DNA of 64,000 bases from Portibacter marinus (GCF_021533195.1 NZ_JAJNKB010000013.1:1-64000); one strand, 5' to 3'. Positions 26,490 to 35,782 are shown, numbered from the stretch's first letter. Made by a program: numbers and translations. The notes: generated from the sequence alone by a model not told the origin.

Positions 26490-27842
26490 TTATGTCAATA
26501 TCACATAGGCAAGAAATAAAAAGAAGGCCGCTGATGTCCCTAAAATCAGTGTCCCTAAGCTAAAGAAACGATATCCTTGATTCACATTCATTCCCGACAA
26601 TCTGGTCAATACCCAAAAGAAACTATCATTGGCATGCGAAACTACAGCCGATCCCGCACCTATGGCAATCACCACCATCGCTTTCTGCAATCCTGTTTCA
26701 AATCCTAGATCTCCCGTGATCGGAGCCAAAATAGCTGCTGCCGTTGTCAATGCCACTGTGGAAGAACCCTGAGCCGTTTTCAAGGAAGCCGCCAGGAAAA
26801 AAGGCAACCAAATCCCTAAATCCACTCCTCCTAGAATATCACCCAACATTACCGCTATTCCAGAATCTCGTAAAACCTGGCCAAAAATTCCACCCGCTCC
26901 TGTAATTAATAAAATACCTGCAGCACTAACAAGTGCCTTTCCAATCCAACCGGAGGTAGAAAACATTTCGGCTTCCAATCCGCGAGGCAGGGTAAACGAA
27001 AGAAACATCCCTATAATTAAAGCAATAAAGGGTTCCCCGAGAAAAAGCAGCAGCCGAATGCCAATATTATAGTTGTCATAATCCTCTGAAAGCGGGGAAA
27101 ATCCCTGAGTGACCAGTAGTGATCGAACAACTATCAAAATAATAGGCACCACAATGGGCAGACTTGACCAGGCTGCTCCAGGTGCAGTTTTCATCTGTTC
27201 CGCTATTTCTGCTTCCGAAATATCGGGAGCAGGATCGATATAGGATTTGCCAACAATTTTCTTTGCAAAAAGCAATCCGACTGCCAGCGCTAGCAAACTA
27301 ATAGGAATACCTACCAGCATGACCAATCCCAAATCAGCTCCCAATTCATTAGCGGCGTAAATAGGTCCGGGAGTAGGAGGTACCATGGTATGGGCAGCAG
27401 TAAGCCCTAGCCCTAATGCAATGGCAGAACCTGACAAAGAGATACCAGCTTTTTTGGACAAGCTTTTATTCAAAGGTGACAACAAGATGAAGCCGCTATC
27501 TGCAAAAACGGGTATGGATACGATCCAGCCAATGATCCCCATGGCAGTAGGCACCCTCTTGGGACCAGTAACTTTGATTACTTTGTTAGCCAAGGCATAT
27601 GCCCCTCCGGACTTCTCCAAAAAGGCTCCAATGATAACACCTAAAATAATGATCATTCCGATCCCACCTAAGGTGTTTCCAAAACCTTTATTTACAGATG
27701 CAATGATTTGATTCATAGGCATACCCGCCATAAAACCATAAAGTATAGCTACCAGTAGTAAAGCAACGAAAGGGTGGACCTTAAATCTTACTGTGAGTAA
27801 AATGATCAGGAGGACGCTTATTAAAAGAAAAAGAATGGCCAT
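26490..27842 (-). CDS. GntP family gluconate/sugar-acid:H+ symporter
   Basis: Seen: 450 residues with about 12-14 hydrophobic segments. Blocks match the GntP family: GGIGMIIILGVIIGAFLEKSGGA, IVSIPVFADSGFILLSPL, AAHTMVPPTPGPI, TAQGSSTVALTT and SHANDSFFW. Known: GntP permeases import gluconate and related aldonates with protons. Inferred: imports the pentonate or aldonate used by its two enzyme neighbours. The gene lies 9 bases after the dehydratase gene and directly before the FAH gene, so the three form one operon. Confidence 0.92.
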   Translation of the reverse strand: MAILFLLISVLLIILLTVRFKVHPFVALLLVAILYGFMAGMPMNQIIASVNKGFGNTLGGIGMIIILGVIIGAFLEKSGGAYALANKVIKVTGPKRVPTAMGIIGWIVSIPVFADSGFILLSPLNKSLSKKAGISLSGSAIALGLGLTAAHTMVPPTPGPIYAANELGADLGLVMLVGIPISLLALAVGLLFAKKIVGKSYIDPAPDISEAEIAEQMKTAPGAAWSSLPIVVPIILIVVRSLLVTQGFSPLSEDYDNYNIGIRLLLFLGEPFIALIIGMFLSFTLPRGLEAEMFSTSGWIGKALVSAAGILLITGAGGIFGQVLRDSGIAVMLGDILGGVDLGIWLPFFLAASLKTAQGSSTVALTTAAAILAPITGDLGFETGLQKAMVVIAIGAGSAVVSHANDSFFWVLTRLSGMNVNQGYRFFSLGTLILGTSAAFFLFLAYVILT

Positions 27843-27851
27843 TGTATATAG

Positions 27852-29573
27852 TTAGTGGTTATCGCCTTTGACTTCACTGCCGCTACCACCCACTAAAATG
27901 TCAAAATCTGCTCCTAAATGGGATTGCTGAACATGATCCAGGTAGATGCGAACATAACCTCTTTGAGCAAGTGGTGCTGGAGGTATCCAATTTTTTCTTC
28001 GCGCAGCTAATTCTTCCTCACTTACATCCAAATGAAGTCGCCTTGCTTCAACATCCAACTCTATCATGTCTCCATTCTGCACCAGAGCCAGGTTTCCGCC
28101 AATCGCAGATTCCGGTGAAATGTGCAACACCACTGTTCCTGCAGCAGTACCGCTCATCCGACCATCGGAAATACGAACCATGTCTTTCACGCCTTGAAGC
28201 AATAGTTTTTCAGGTAAATCTACATTTCCCACCTCTGGCATGCCAGGATAACCTTTGGGTCCCACTCCCTTCAGCACAATAACGCAATTCTGATCAATAT
28301 CCAGATCAGGATCGTCTATCCTTGCGTGATAATCTTCCATACTCTCAAATACTACGGCTCTTCCCCTGTGTTGCATCAATTCCTCGCTGGCTGCTGAGGG
28401 TTTAATCACTGCACCATTGGCACACAGGTTTCCTTTCAACACGGCAATCCCCGCTTCCGGTTTCAAAGGCTTAGTTAGTGTCATTATGACACGATCATTA
28501 TAACATGTGGCTTTCTCGGTATTTTCACTTAATATGTGACCATTCACGGTCATGCATTCCTGATGAAGCAAATCACCAAGCGCTTTGATAACGACCGGTA
28601 AACCACCTGCGTAATAGTAGTCTTCCATGAGATATTGACCAGAAGGTTTTAAGTTGACCAACAAGGGCACCTTACTACCCAACCTATCAAAATCATCCAA
28701 ATTTAACTCTACGCCGATCCTGCCCGCAATAGCCAATAGGTGAACGATCAAGTTGGTCGATCCACCGACAGCGGCATTAACGACAATCGCATTTTCAAAG
28801 GCTTTTCTAGTTAGAATTTTACTGAGTTTCAGATCTTCTCGTACCATCTCCACAATCCTCCTGCCTGACAGCCAGGCCATGGTTTTCTTTCGAGCATCTA
28901 CGGCTGGAATAGCGGATGCACCAGGCATTGTCAGCCCCAGAGCTTCAACCATGGAAGCCATAGTAGATGCTGTCCCCATGGTGTTACAATGTCCCTGACT
29001 CCGGGATGCGCAAGCTTCAGCCTCTCTGAAGTCTTCGGATGAAAAAGCTCCCGATTTTTCATTGGCTTTTATGGTCCAGGTAAATGAACCCGATCCCAAT
29101 TCACCTCCCCTAAATTTGCCATTGAGCATGGGACCACCTGGCACAACGATCGTTGGCAAATCAACACTACAGGCGCCCATCACCGTTGAAGGTGTGGTTT
29201 TATCACAACCCGTTAGCAGCACAATGCCATCCAGGGGGTTGGCTCTAATCGACTCTTCTGTATCCATACTTGCGAGATTCCTGAAAAGCATGGTAGTTGG
29301 TCGCATAATGGTTTCACCTAGTGACATTACCGGAAATTCTAAAGGAAAACCGCCCGCTTCGTAAACCCCTCTTTTGACCACTTCCGCAAATTCCCTAAGG
29401 TGACCATTACATGGTGTCAATTCTGACCAGGTGTTGCAAATGCCGATCACAGGCTTTCCGCGAAACTCGTCATCAGGATAGCCCTGATTTTTCAACCATG
29501 AGCGATGGACAAAACCCATTTTATCGTCACTACCGAACCAATCTTCGCTTCTGAGCTTTTTGTGCTTTGCCAT
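27852..29573 (-). CDS. IlvD/Edd family sugar-acid dehydratase, probably pentonate (L-arabinonate-type)
   Basis: Seen: 573 residues. Cysteines C55 (SELTPCNGHL), C123 (LTGCDKTTPS) and C196 (SQGHCNTMG) sit at the three cluster-ligand positions of the [2Fe-2S] branch of this family. The metal/substrate region VVPGGPM and the C-terminal RISDGRMSGTAAGTVVLH are also present. Known: this branch dehydrates L-arabinonate, D-xylonate and similar aldonates to 2-keto-3-deoxy acids; branched-chain IlvD enzymes differ in these blocks. Inferred from the neighbours (GntP importer, KDA-type dehydratase): first enzyme of non-phosphorylative pentonate breakdown. The exact sugar cannot be told. First gene of the operon. 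Confidence 0.88.
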   Translation of the reverse strand: MAKHKKLRSEDWFGSDDKMGFVHRSWLKNQGYPDDEFRGKPVIGICNTWSELTPCNGHLREFAEVVKRGVYEAGGFPLEFPVMSLGETIMRPTTMLFRNLASMDTEESIRANPLDGIVLLTGCDKTTPSTVMGACSVDLPTIVVPGGPMLNGKFRGGELGSGSFTWTIKANEKSGAFSSEDFREAEACASRSQGHCNTMGTASTMASMVEALGLTMPGASAIPAVDARKKTMAWLSGRRIVEMVREDLKLSKILTRKAFENAIVVNAAVGGSTNLIVHLLAIAGRIGVELNLDDFDRLGSKVPLLVNLKPSGQYLMEDYYYAGGLPVVIKALGDLLHQECMTVNGHILSENTEKATCYNDRVIMTLTKPLKPEAGIAVLKGNLCANGAVIKPSAASEELMQHRGRAVVFESMEDYHARIDDPDLDIDQNCVIVLKGVGPKGYPGMPEVGNVDLPEKLLLQGVKDMVRISDGRMSGTAAGTVVLHISPESAIGGNLALVQNGDMIELDVEARRLHLDVSEEELAARRKNWIPPAPLAQRGYVRIYLDHVQQSHLGADFDILVGGSGSEVKGDNH

Positions 29574-29640
29574 ACTAATTGTGGATTTGGTATTGAAAAT
29601 GGGAATTTAAATTTGGATTACCAATTTTTTCTGTAATTCG

Positions 29641-29654
29641 CCAATCGTTATTGG
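29641..29654. promoter_or_regulatory. Palindrome upstream of the pentonate operon
   Basis: Seen: CCAAT-N4-ATTGG (CCAATCGTTATTGG) centred about 75 bases upstream of the dehydratase start codon. A further CGCCAAT copy follows at 29666-29672 and a related CGCTAATGG at 29684. Inferred: possible operator for a regulator of the sugar-acid genes; no regulator gene of that kind is adjacent. Confidence 0.3.
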
Positions 29655-29759
29655 ATTTTCGCCAATTTGTCATTCGCTAATGGCAATAGGCTGTTGCCAG
29701 TTAGTGATGAACACTGATAGAAAAGATTTACTTTATCAGCATTGCTCTTTAACGACAAT

Positions 29760-30878
29760 GCTCTTCAAGGGCTAAATTTGGCCTTTGCGCTTGCGAGCCC
29801 TTTAAGAGCTTTTCATTTGCCAACTTTCAATATCTTTCATTACTACCACCTTTGCAAGCACTTAAAGGGCACGCCTCCCCTTAAGCTCCGCTGCAGCCCT
29901 GTAAGTGCATTTATAACACTGCTCTTCAAGGACTAAATCTAGCCTATGCGCTTGTGAGCCCTTGAAGAGCTTTTAATTTGCCAACTTTCAATATCTTTCA
30001 TTACTACCACCTTTGCAAGCACTTAAAGGGCACGCCTCCCCTTAAGCTCCGCTGCAGCCCTGTAAGTGCATTTATAACACTGCTCTTCAAGGGCTAAATT
30101 TGGCCTGTGCGCTTGCAAGCCCTTGAAGAGCTTTTCATTTGCCAACTTTCAATTTCTTTCATTTACTACCACCTTTGCAAGCACTTAAAGGGCACGCATT
30201 TCTCCAAGCTCCGCTGCAGCCCTGTAAGTGCATTTATAACACTGCTCTTCAAGGGCTAAATTTGGCCTATGCGCTTGCACGCCCTTGAAGAGCTTTTCAT
30301 TTGCCAACTTTCAATTTCTTTCATTACTACCACCTTTGCAAGCACTTACAGGGCACGCATTTCTCCAAGCTCCGCTGCAGCCCTGTAAGTGCATATATAA
30401 CACTGCTCTTCAAGGGCTAAATTTGGCCTATGCGCTTGCACGCCCTTGAAGAGCTTTTCATTTGCCAACTTTCAATATCTTTCCATTACTACCACCTTTG
30501 CAAGCACTTAAAGGGCACGCCTCCCCTTAAGCTCCGCTGCAGCCCTGTAAGTGCATATATAACACTGTTCTTCAAGGGCTAAATCTAGCCTATGCGCTTG
30601 CGAGCCCTTAAAGAGCTTTTAATTTGCCAACTTTCAATTTCTTTCATTACTACCACCTTTGCAAGCACTTATAGGGCACGCATTTCTCCAAGCTCCGCTG
30701 CAGCCCTGTAAGTGCATATATAACACTGCTCTTCAAGGGCTAAATCTAGCCTTTGCGCTTGCAAGCCCTTAAAGAGCTTTTGATTTGCCAACTTTCAATT
30801 TCTTTCATTTACTACCACCTTTGCAAGCACTTATAGGGCACGCATTTCTCCAAGCTCCGCTGCAGCCCTGTAAGTGCA
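29760..30878. repeat. Seven tandem 161-162 bp units, each with two 13-bp-arm hairpins
   Basis: Seen: units begin at 29760, 29921, 30082, 30244, 30405, 30567 and 30728. Each holds hairpin A (arms GCTCTTCAAGGGC and GCCCTTGAAGAGC, 24-base loop) followed by TTTT, a 48-base spacer, then hairpin B (arms close to GCACTTACAGGGC and GCCCTGTAAGTGC, 25-base loop), and a 12-base AT-rich spacer. In unit 4 both stems are perfect (A 30244-30293, B 30342-30392). Most other units differ at one to three arm positions, several of them wobble-compatible. No conserved open frame spans the units. The array lies between the pentonate operon and a LytTR regulator gene, both read leftward. Function unknown. Confidence 0.95.
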
Positions 30879-30902
30879 TTACTATTTTGGCTATTCCTCA
30901 CG

Positions 30903-31643
30903 TTAAAATAAATCCAAAAAATCCTCCTTTTTCGATCTACTTACAGGAATGACAGATCCATCGTCAAGAATGATTTGGCCATTCTTGCCACGAATATATC
31001 TACTGACGTAATCCATGTTGATCAGATGGGACTGATGAACTCTAATAAACTTGGAGTGCTCGATAGCCTCCATAATAAATTTAAGCGTCTTGGAAATGAA
31101 ATGTTGTGTTCCATTATTCATGTAGACTGTGCTGTAGTTGCCACTCGCCTCAGCTCTGATAATATCATCAATCTTTACAAACTGTAAACCATCTAATACA
31201 GGAAGAGCCACTTTCTGCACCTGGTCTTTCCCGGAGAGATACTTCATTAGTGACTCCAGCTTGTTGCCCAGTACATCCTGTTTTTCAATGGTTATGGACT
31301 TGACTGCTTCCGACAGCTCTTCTCCATCGATGGGTTTCAATAAATAAGCGATGGCATGAACTTTAAAAGCTTCAAGGGCATATTCATCAAAAGCAGTGGT
31401 AAAAATAAATTTGAATGGAGGCTTGCTCCAGTGTTTCAAAAGGTCAAAACCCGTACCATCCGTCATTTCTATATCTAAAAAAACAAGTTCCGGGTTCTTG
31501 TCCTTAATTTCTTTGATTCCATTGGATACACTTTCTGCCTCACCGATCAAATTGATTTCTGGTGCAAACCATTCTATTTGTTTGCTAAGCGTAGAACGGC
31601 AGTGTTCCTCGTCATCTATGATAACTGCTTTAATGCTTTCCAT
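30903..31643 (-). CDS. LytTR-type response regulator (second pair)
   Basis: Seen: 246 residues; receiver domain with DDEEHC near the N terminus, phospho-acceptor D57 in VFLDIEM, and a KPI switch. LytTR domain about 145-246 (LQFVKIDDIIRAEASGNYS, HQSHLIN, PVSRSKK). The start codon overlaps the 3' end of the partner kinase gene by 28 bases, implying coupled translation. It is the first gene on the right of the 161-bp hairpin array, and its stop lies 25 bases from the array. Inferred: acts with the TPR kinase; targets unknown. Confidence 0.93.
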   Translation of the reverse strand: MESIKAVIIDDEEHCRSTLSKQIEWFAPEINLIGEAESVSNGIKEIKDKNPELVFLDIEMTDGTGFDLLKHWSKPPFKFIFTTAFDEYALEAFKVHAIAYLLKPIDGEELSEAVKSITIEKQDVLGNKLESLMKYLSGKDQVQKVALPVLDGLQFVKIDDIIRAEASGNYSTVYMNNGTQHFISKTLKFIMEAIEHSKFIRVHQSHLINMDYVSRYIRGKNGQIILDDGSVIPVSRSKKEDFLDLF

Positions 31644-33718
31644 CCTCTAGACTGGATTTTAATAGGGTTCAGAAGAATGGTAACTTCTGTTCCCGTAGGG
31701 TCTGATAAATCTCTGTATTTTAATTCTGCGTTAACATTATATATGGAGTTGAGTAGATCTATTCTTTCAGATGTGATCTGCGTTCCGTAAGATTTCCTTC
31801 CAATGTCATTTTCACTCTTATCATCTGCTGCTCTGGTTCTGCCTACTCCATTATCTGTCACTACTATAGCCAAACGCCCTTCTCTCTCATTCACTTGAAG
31901 GTTGATGATACCGTACCTGTCTAAGTTTTTCATTCCATGCTTGACTGCATTTTCTAAAAATGGCTGAATCAACATAGGAGGAATTAATAAATTTTCAAGA
32001 TTCAAAGATGTGTCTACCTGGTATTCATAAGTAAACCTGTCTTTAAATCGTATTTTCTCAAGTTCCATATAAAGGTTCACAGCTTTTAACTCTTCTTCTA
32101 AGCTGATCAATTCTTTCTTAGAGTGATTTAGTATTGTACGCATTAATCTAGAGAACTTGGTTAGGTAAATAGAAGCGACTTTAGGATCTTCGTGCATCAC
32201 GTAGTCATTGATCGAATTGAGACTGTTAAATAGAAAGTGAGGATTCATCTGAGAGCGAAGATTATTCATCTCTTTTCTCAAAAGGTCATTGTAATAACGC
32301 AATTCGCGCTCTTTAGATTCAGCTTCAGCGTTAGCCATCCTGTTTTTCTGATTTTGATAGGCATAATACCAAAGCAGTGATGTTAACAATAAAATGATCC
32401 CGATTCCCAGGTAAAGATTATTTTTGCGCTTGGACTTTAATTCATTAATTTCCTTCTCATAGGCAAGCCTTTCATTAGCACTTTCGACCCGAAAAAGGTC
32501 ATAAGATTGATCTATACTTTCAGCCTGACTGGCTATTAGTTCGCTATTATCTGAAGTGAGAAGGGATACTTTCTCGGCAAGAACTTCATTCGCAGCTTTA
32601 TAACTTCCCTCTTTACTATATAAATCGTAGGCTGCATCCAGATATTCCATCTTAATCCTAGCCAAGTTGTTCTCATCAACCAGTTTCTTGACCTCAGTCA
32701 AATAATTTTCACTTTGAGAGAACTCTCCCTTGTTTGAATGATAATTGACCAAGCTGAGTAAAGCAGACGATTCGGCGGAAGGATCGCTTCTTTCTTTAGC
32801 GACTTCAACTGATTTTATAAGATACTCCTCAGCATCTGCTCTATCTAAAGCCAGTAGAATTTTACCTTTGATGAGATAGATTAAAGGTAATCGAGAAAGA
32901 TCTCCACGTTCTTCATCTATCTCAAGTGCTTGATCTATATCTAAAAGAGCTTCTTCATTAAGGCCCAACTCCCTCAAAACATCCGCTTTGAGATAATGAC
33001 ACATAGCAAGGCCTCTGGTGTAATTTATCTCTTTACCAAGATCAATGCACTCGTCACAGATCGATAGGGCCTCACTAAATTTTTCACCTCTAAAATTCAA
33101 TTCAATGACAGCAAGTAAATCAAATAGCAGTCCTCTCAGGTTGCCGTTCTTTCTATCTATATCAGCCGTCTTTTGCAGAAAATAAGTAGCACTATCTATC
33201 TGACCCAGTTGCAAGTAAATATTCCCTAAATTGTAATAATGTGTCCCATCCTTTTCAGTATTAATTTTAAGTTTAGATACATAATACTTCTTAATTTGAA
33301 GCGCTTTTGCTAGATTTCCCATGACACTGTACACGGAAGAGAGATTACTTGCTCCCCAGTCTGCTAAGATGGTATCTTTAGCTTCTATCGCCTTGTAGAG
33401 CATTTGCTCATAATAGAATCTAGAACTATCAGTTTTATTCTTGTAATAAAATACATCTGCCATGACCATATCATGCATGGCACGCTCCAGTACATTACTA
33501 TTTAAGGTAGCACCCATTTCTCGAGCTTCCTTTACAGATAGTGCTTCATTCGCATACATAATGGCCTCCAGTTGAAGACCAGGTGTATCTCCTTCGAAAG
33601 AGAGGTAGATATCAATCATACTTCTTATACTATCTTCCGCTTGAGCGCTGAGAAGATGCACGCAGAAAATGAAATAGCAGGCTGATATCAGCAATAGCCG
33701 CTTAAAAACCTTATTCAA
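31616..33718 (-). CDS. TPR-containing LytS-like sensor histidine kinase
   Basis: Seen: 700 residues; signal-type N terminus (about 1-26), then roughly 370 residues of TPR repeats in the periplasm (for example HYYNLGNIYLQLGQIDSATYFL). One transmembrane helix near 433-452 is followed by a coiled segment and a His_kinase domain with the histidine near residue 494 in MNPHFLFNSLN. A HATPase follows (IQPFLENAVKHG, DNGVGR). Known: TPR-His_kinase-LytTR pairs are common in Bacteroidota. Inferred: the TPR array senses a periplasmic protein or envelope signal. The regulator gene overlaps its 3' end. Confidence 0.92.
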   Translation of the reverse strand: MNKVFKRLLLISACYFIFCVHLLSAQAEDSIRSMIDIYLSFEGDTPGLQLEAIMYANEALSVKEAREMGATLNSNVLERAMHDMVMADVFYYKNKTDSSRFYYEQMLYKAIEAKDTILADWGASNLSSVYSVMGNLAKALQIKKYYVSKLKINTEKDGTHYYNLGNIYLQLGQIDSATYFLQKTADIDRKNGNLRGLLFDLLAVIELNFRGEKFSEALSICDECIDLGKEINYTRGLAMCHYLKADVLRELGLNEEALLDIDQALEIDEERGDLSRLPLIYLIKGKILLALDRADAEEYLIKSVEVAKERSDPSAESSALLSLVNYHSNKGEFSQSENYLTEVKKLVDENNLARIKMEYLDAAYDLYSKEGSYKAANEVLAEKVSLLTSDNSELIASQAESIDQSYDLFRVESANERLAYEKEINELKSKRKNNLYLGIGIILLLTSLLWYYAYQNQKNRMANAEAESKERELRYYNDLLRKEMNNLRSQMNPHFLFNSLNSINDYVMHEDPKVASIYLTKFSRLMRTILNHSKKELISLEEELKAVNLYMELEKIRFKDRFTYEYQVDTSLNLENLLIPPMLIQPFLENAVKHGMKNLDRYGIINLQVNEREGRLAIVVTDNGVGRTRAADDKSENDIGRKSYGTQITSERIDLLNSIYNVNAELKYRDLSDPTGTEVTILLNPIKIQSRGWKALKQLS

Positions 33719-33819
33719 ATTTTTTAGTTTTATTCCTCCTAAAATAGGAAACTTTCAGGTAAAACCTGTTAACCAATTTCTAAGCTGCTATTTTCGGTTC
33801 GTAACCGGGAAATGATATG

Positions 33820-34137
33820 TTATGCCTGAGCAGTAGGCGTGAAATTCATAGGAGGATAAATCTCCTTCTGTTGAGATTCGCCAATAGGACCAAACTGCTT
33901 TTCATATTTTGCGACGTTATCTGCAAGGGCTTTCATGAGCCTTTTAGCATGTTCAGGAGTGATTATGATCCTTGATTTCACTTTAGCTTTAGGAACATTA
34001 GGAACCAGTCTGATAAAGTCCACTACAAATTCAGAATGTGAATGGGAAATAATTGCCAGATTAGAGTAGGTGCCTTCTGCAATTTCTTCCGGTAAATCTA
34101 TGTTGACCTGGTTTCCAGGCTTCTTTTCGTCTGCCAT
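33820..34137 (-). CDS. DUF3467 family protein
   Basis: Seen: 105 residues; core reads YSNLAIISHSHSEFVVDFIRLVPNVPKAKVKSRI (start 24) and ends KALADNVAKYEKQFG, with a Pro-rich tail. Known: these blocks define DUF3467, a short Bacteroidota/Thermotoga-type protein of unknown function with a phage-like or beta fold. The gene is small and complete with its own start; it diverges from the lipoprotein gene at 34215. No functional clue from neighbours. Confidence 0.88.
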   Translation of the reverse strand: MADEKKPGNQVNIDLPEEIAEGTYSNLAIISHSHSEFVVDFIRLVPNVPKAKVKSRIIITPEHAKRLMKALADNVAKYEKQFGPIGESQQKEIYPPMNFTPTAQA

Positions 34138-34190
34138 TTTTAATTTAATTTTAATGTAAAACTAAGGTTAATAACCAGAACATTACTATC

Positions 34191-34198
34191 TATGTTTG
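34191..34198 (+). promoter_or_regulatory. -7 promoter box of the lipoprotein gene
   Basis: Seen: TATGTTTG matches TAnnTTTG exactly, 16 bases before the ATG at 34215. This argues for that ATG rather than the in-frame TTG at 34203. No -33 element is recognised at the ideal spacing. Confidence 0.4.
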
Positions 34199-34214
34199 CG
34201 TTTTGACAAAGATT

Positions 34215-34880
34215 ATGTACAAACCAGGCGTCTTATTCTCTTTAATACTTATCGCGATCCTCTTGAGTGATTGCGCTCCTGCTAGATTTGTTAAACCGCT
34301 TGAAAAGGAGGAATGGGCAGTAGGCGTAAATGCAGGTGGCCCATTGATTAACTTTTTCAATACCATCCTACCCATCCCCTTCAGTTCCGTTTATGCAGGA
34401 TATGGTGTCAATGATAGACTTACAGTCCATGCCGGATTACATACGACAAGCTTGATATTTAAAAACTTGCAAATCGACGCCGGTGGCACCTATCTTTTAT
34501 CTAATCAGAAAGGTAAGTGGCCGGGAATATCTGTCAATGGCACCTTAAACGGTATCGTTGATTTAAAGCAATTTAATCATCGCCTTTATCCAAGTCTGGC
34601 TGGCAACTTCTTCTACGATTACAAATATGGTAGATTTTATGGAGGCATGGAACAGTGGTTGGATTTATATCCCGGGCAAGTTCCTGATGGCTCTCAATAC
34701 AATCCCTGGGTTCCTGCTTTCTATGTGGGACAGACCATTAAAATTAAAAAATGGGAGGTCAATTTTGAGTATAAAAACCTTGGTCCTTTTTCATGGAATA
34801 AAGGTCATGTAGTCCGTTATGCCAGGACTGGAGACCATGGAGCAAATGGATTATATGTCACCCTACAAAAGAGATTTTAA
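34215..34880 (+). CDS. Hypothetical outer-membrane-type lipoprotein
   Basis: Seen: 221 residues from ATG 34215; lipobox LLSDC near the end of the signal. The mature part alternates short hydrophobic and polar strands (AGYGVNDRLTVHAGL, LAGNFFYDYKYGRFYGGM, KKWEVNFEYKNLG) and ends in a terminal aromatic residue (QKRF), which suits a small beta barrel. A barrel with a lipid anchor is unusual. No family was recognised. It is followed after one base by the alpha/beta hydrolase gene, so they form an operon. Confidence 0.65.
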   Translation: MYKPGVLFSLILIAILLSDCAPARFVKPLEKEEWAVGVNAGGPLINFFNTILPIPFSSVYAGYGVNDRLTVHAGLHTTSLIFKNLQIDAGGTYLLSNQKGKWPGISVNGTLNGIVDLKQFNHRLYPSLAGNFFYDYKYGRFYGGMEQWLDLYPGQVPDGSQYNPWVPAFYVGQTIKIKKWEVNFEYKNLGPFSWNKGHVVRYARTGDHGANGLYVTLQKRF

Positions 34881-34881
34881 A

Positions 34882-35775
34882 ATGCAAAAAAGTCTGTTTA
34901 TGCTGCCGCTTATGATCTTTCTGGCTTCTTGTCAGGATCTGGCACCCTTGCTCTTTAACCCGAAAACAGACTTTGAAGAATATCAATGGTCAGCTTATCC
35001 CGACAATGCTTTTTTTGACAAGGAGCAGAAATATACAGTTCCATCAGAAGAGTTTCACTACTTTACTTTGGAGTCAGATCACGAGGGACAGGTTGAAACC
35101 ATTCACGCACTATACCTTGGAGACATCGACCAAATAGATACCGATACGGTCATTGTTTTCAATCATGGCAATTCGGGTAGCATGGACACCTATTATCCCT
35201 GGGCTCAATTACTTTATCATGCAGGTGGAAAGTCCCGATACGGTGTCATGATGATGGATTATCGAGGATTTGGCTTATCCACCGGATCCCCTTCTGAATC
35301 AGCACTGATGAGTGATGTAGATGCTTGTTTGCAATGGCTAAAAAATCGGGGATTGACTGATGAACGATTGATACTATATGGATATAGCCTTGGTTCTATT
35401 CCCAGCGTATACCTCGCTGCTAATCCAAGATCGATGAAGGCTCACAAGTTGATGTTGGAAGCACCCATTGGGAGTATCAATACCATGGCGGCAAATGGTT
35501 CTATGCTATCCCTTCCAGCCAGTTTTTATGCTGATCTGGAAACCCATAATATCGAAGAGATAAAAAAAGTTGACCAGGATCTTTTCTGGATCCATGGTCA
35601 ATCTGATAATTTTCTAAACTACTATACACATGGCGAGCCCATATACAGAAATCATGGGGGAACATATAAGGTAGCCGTCCCTGTTCGGTATGCAGACCAC
35701 CACAATTGTCCTTTCATGTATGGAGAAGAACGTTATTGCAAGTCTATCCATGAATTTATCAGGCACCAAAACTAA
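34882..35775 (+). CDS. Alpha/beta hydrolase lipoprotein
   Basis: Seen: 297 residues from ATG 34882; an upstream in-frame start at 34819 would overlap the previous gene by 62 bases and lacks a signal. Lipobox IFLASC. Alpha/beta-hydrolase blocks: FNHGNSGSM (oxyanion region), MDYRGFGLSTG, nucleophile elbow GYSLGS, WIHGQSDNF acid region and the final His in DHHNCP. Known: such proteins are similar to the BAAT/prolyl-oligopeptidase-like or YfhR-type hydrolases. Inferred: envelope esterase or peptidase; the substrate is unknown. It converges on the cytolysin-like gene with 7 bases between stops. Confidence 0.85.
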   Translation: MQKSLFMLPLMIFLASCQDLAPLLFNPKTDFEEYQWSAYPDNAFFDKEQKYTVPSEEFHYFTLESDHEGQVETIHALYLGDIDQIDTDTVIVFNHGNSGSMDTYYPWAQLLYHAGGKSRYGVMMMDYRGFGLSTGSPSESALMSDVDACLQWLKNRGLTDERLILYGYSLGSIPSVYLAANPRSMKAHKLMLEAPIGSINTMAANGSMLSLPASFYADLETHNIEEIKKVDQDLFWIHGQSDNFLNYYTHGEPIYRNHGGTYKVAVPVRYADHHNCPFMYGEERYCKSIHEFIRHQN

Positions 35776-35782
35776 GTACAAT

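Noticed and set aside
29760-30878. CRISPR array or integron cassette array
   Set aside because: Repeat units are 161-162 bp with the spacers also conserved, no Cas or integrase gene is near, and the attC core motifs (RYYYAAC, GTTRRRY) are absent.
29760-30878. Small minus-strand reading frames in each unit (starting MKEIESWQ and MHLQGCSGAW)
   Set aside because: They are under 30 codons. The first is stopped early in unit 1 and frameshifted in unit 5; the second is stopped in units that carry the CTCCCCTTAAG loop. The hairpins explain the conservation better.
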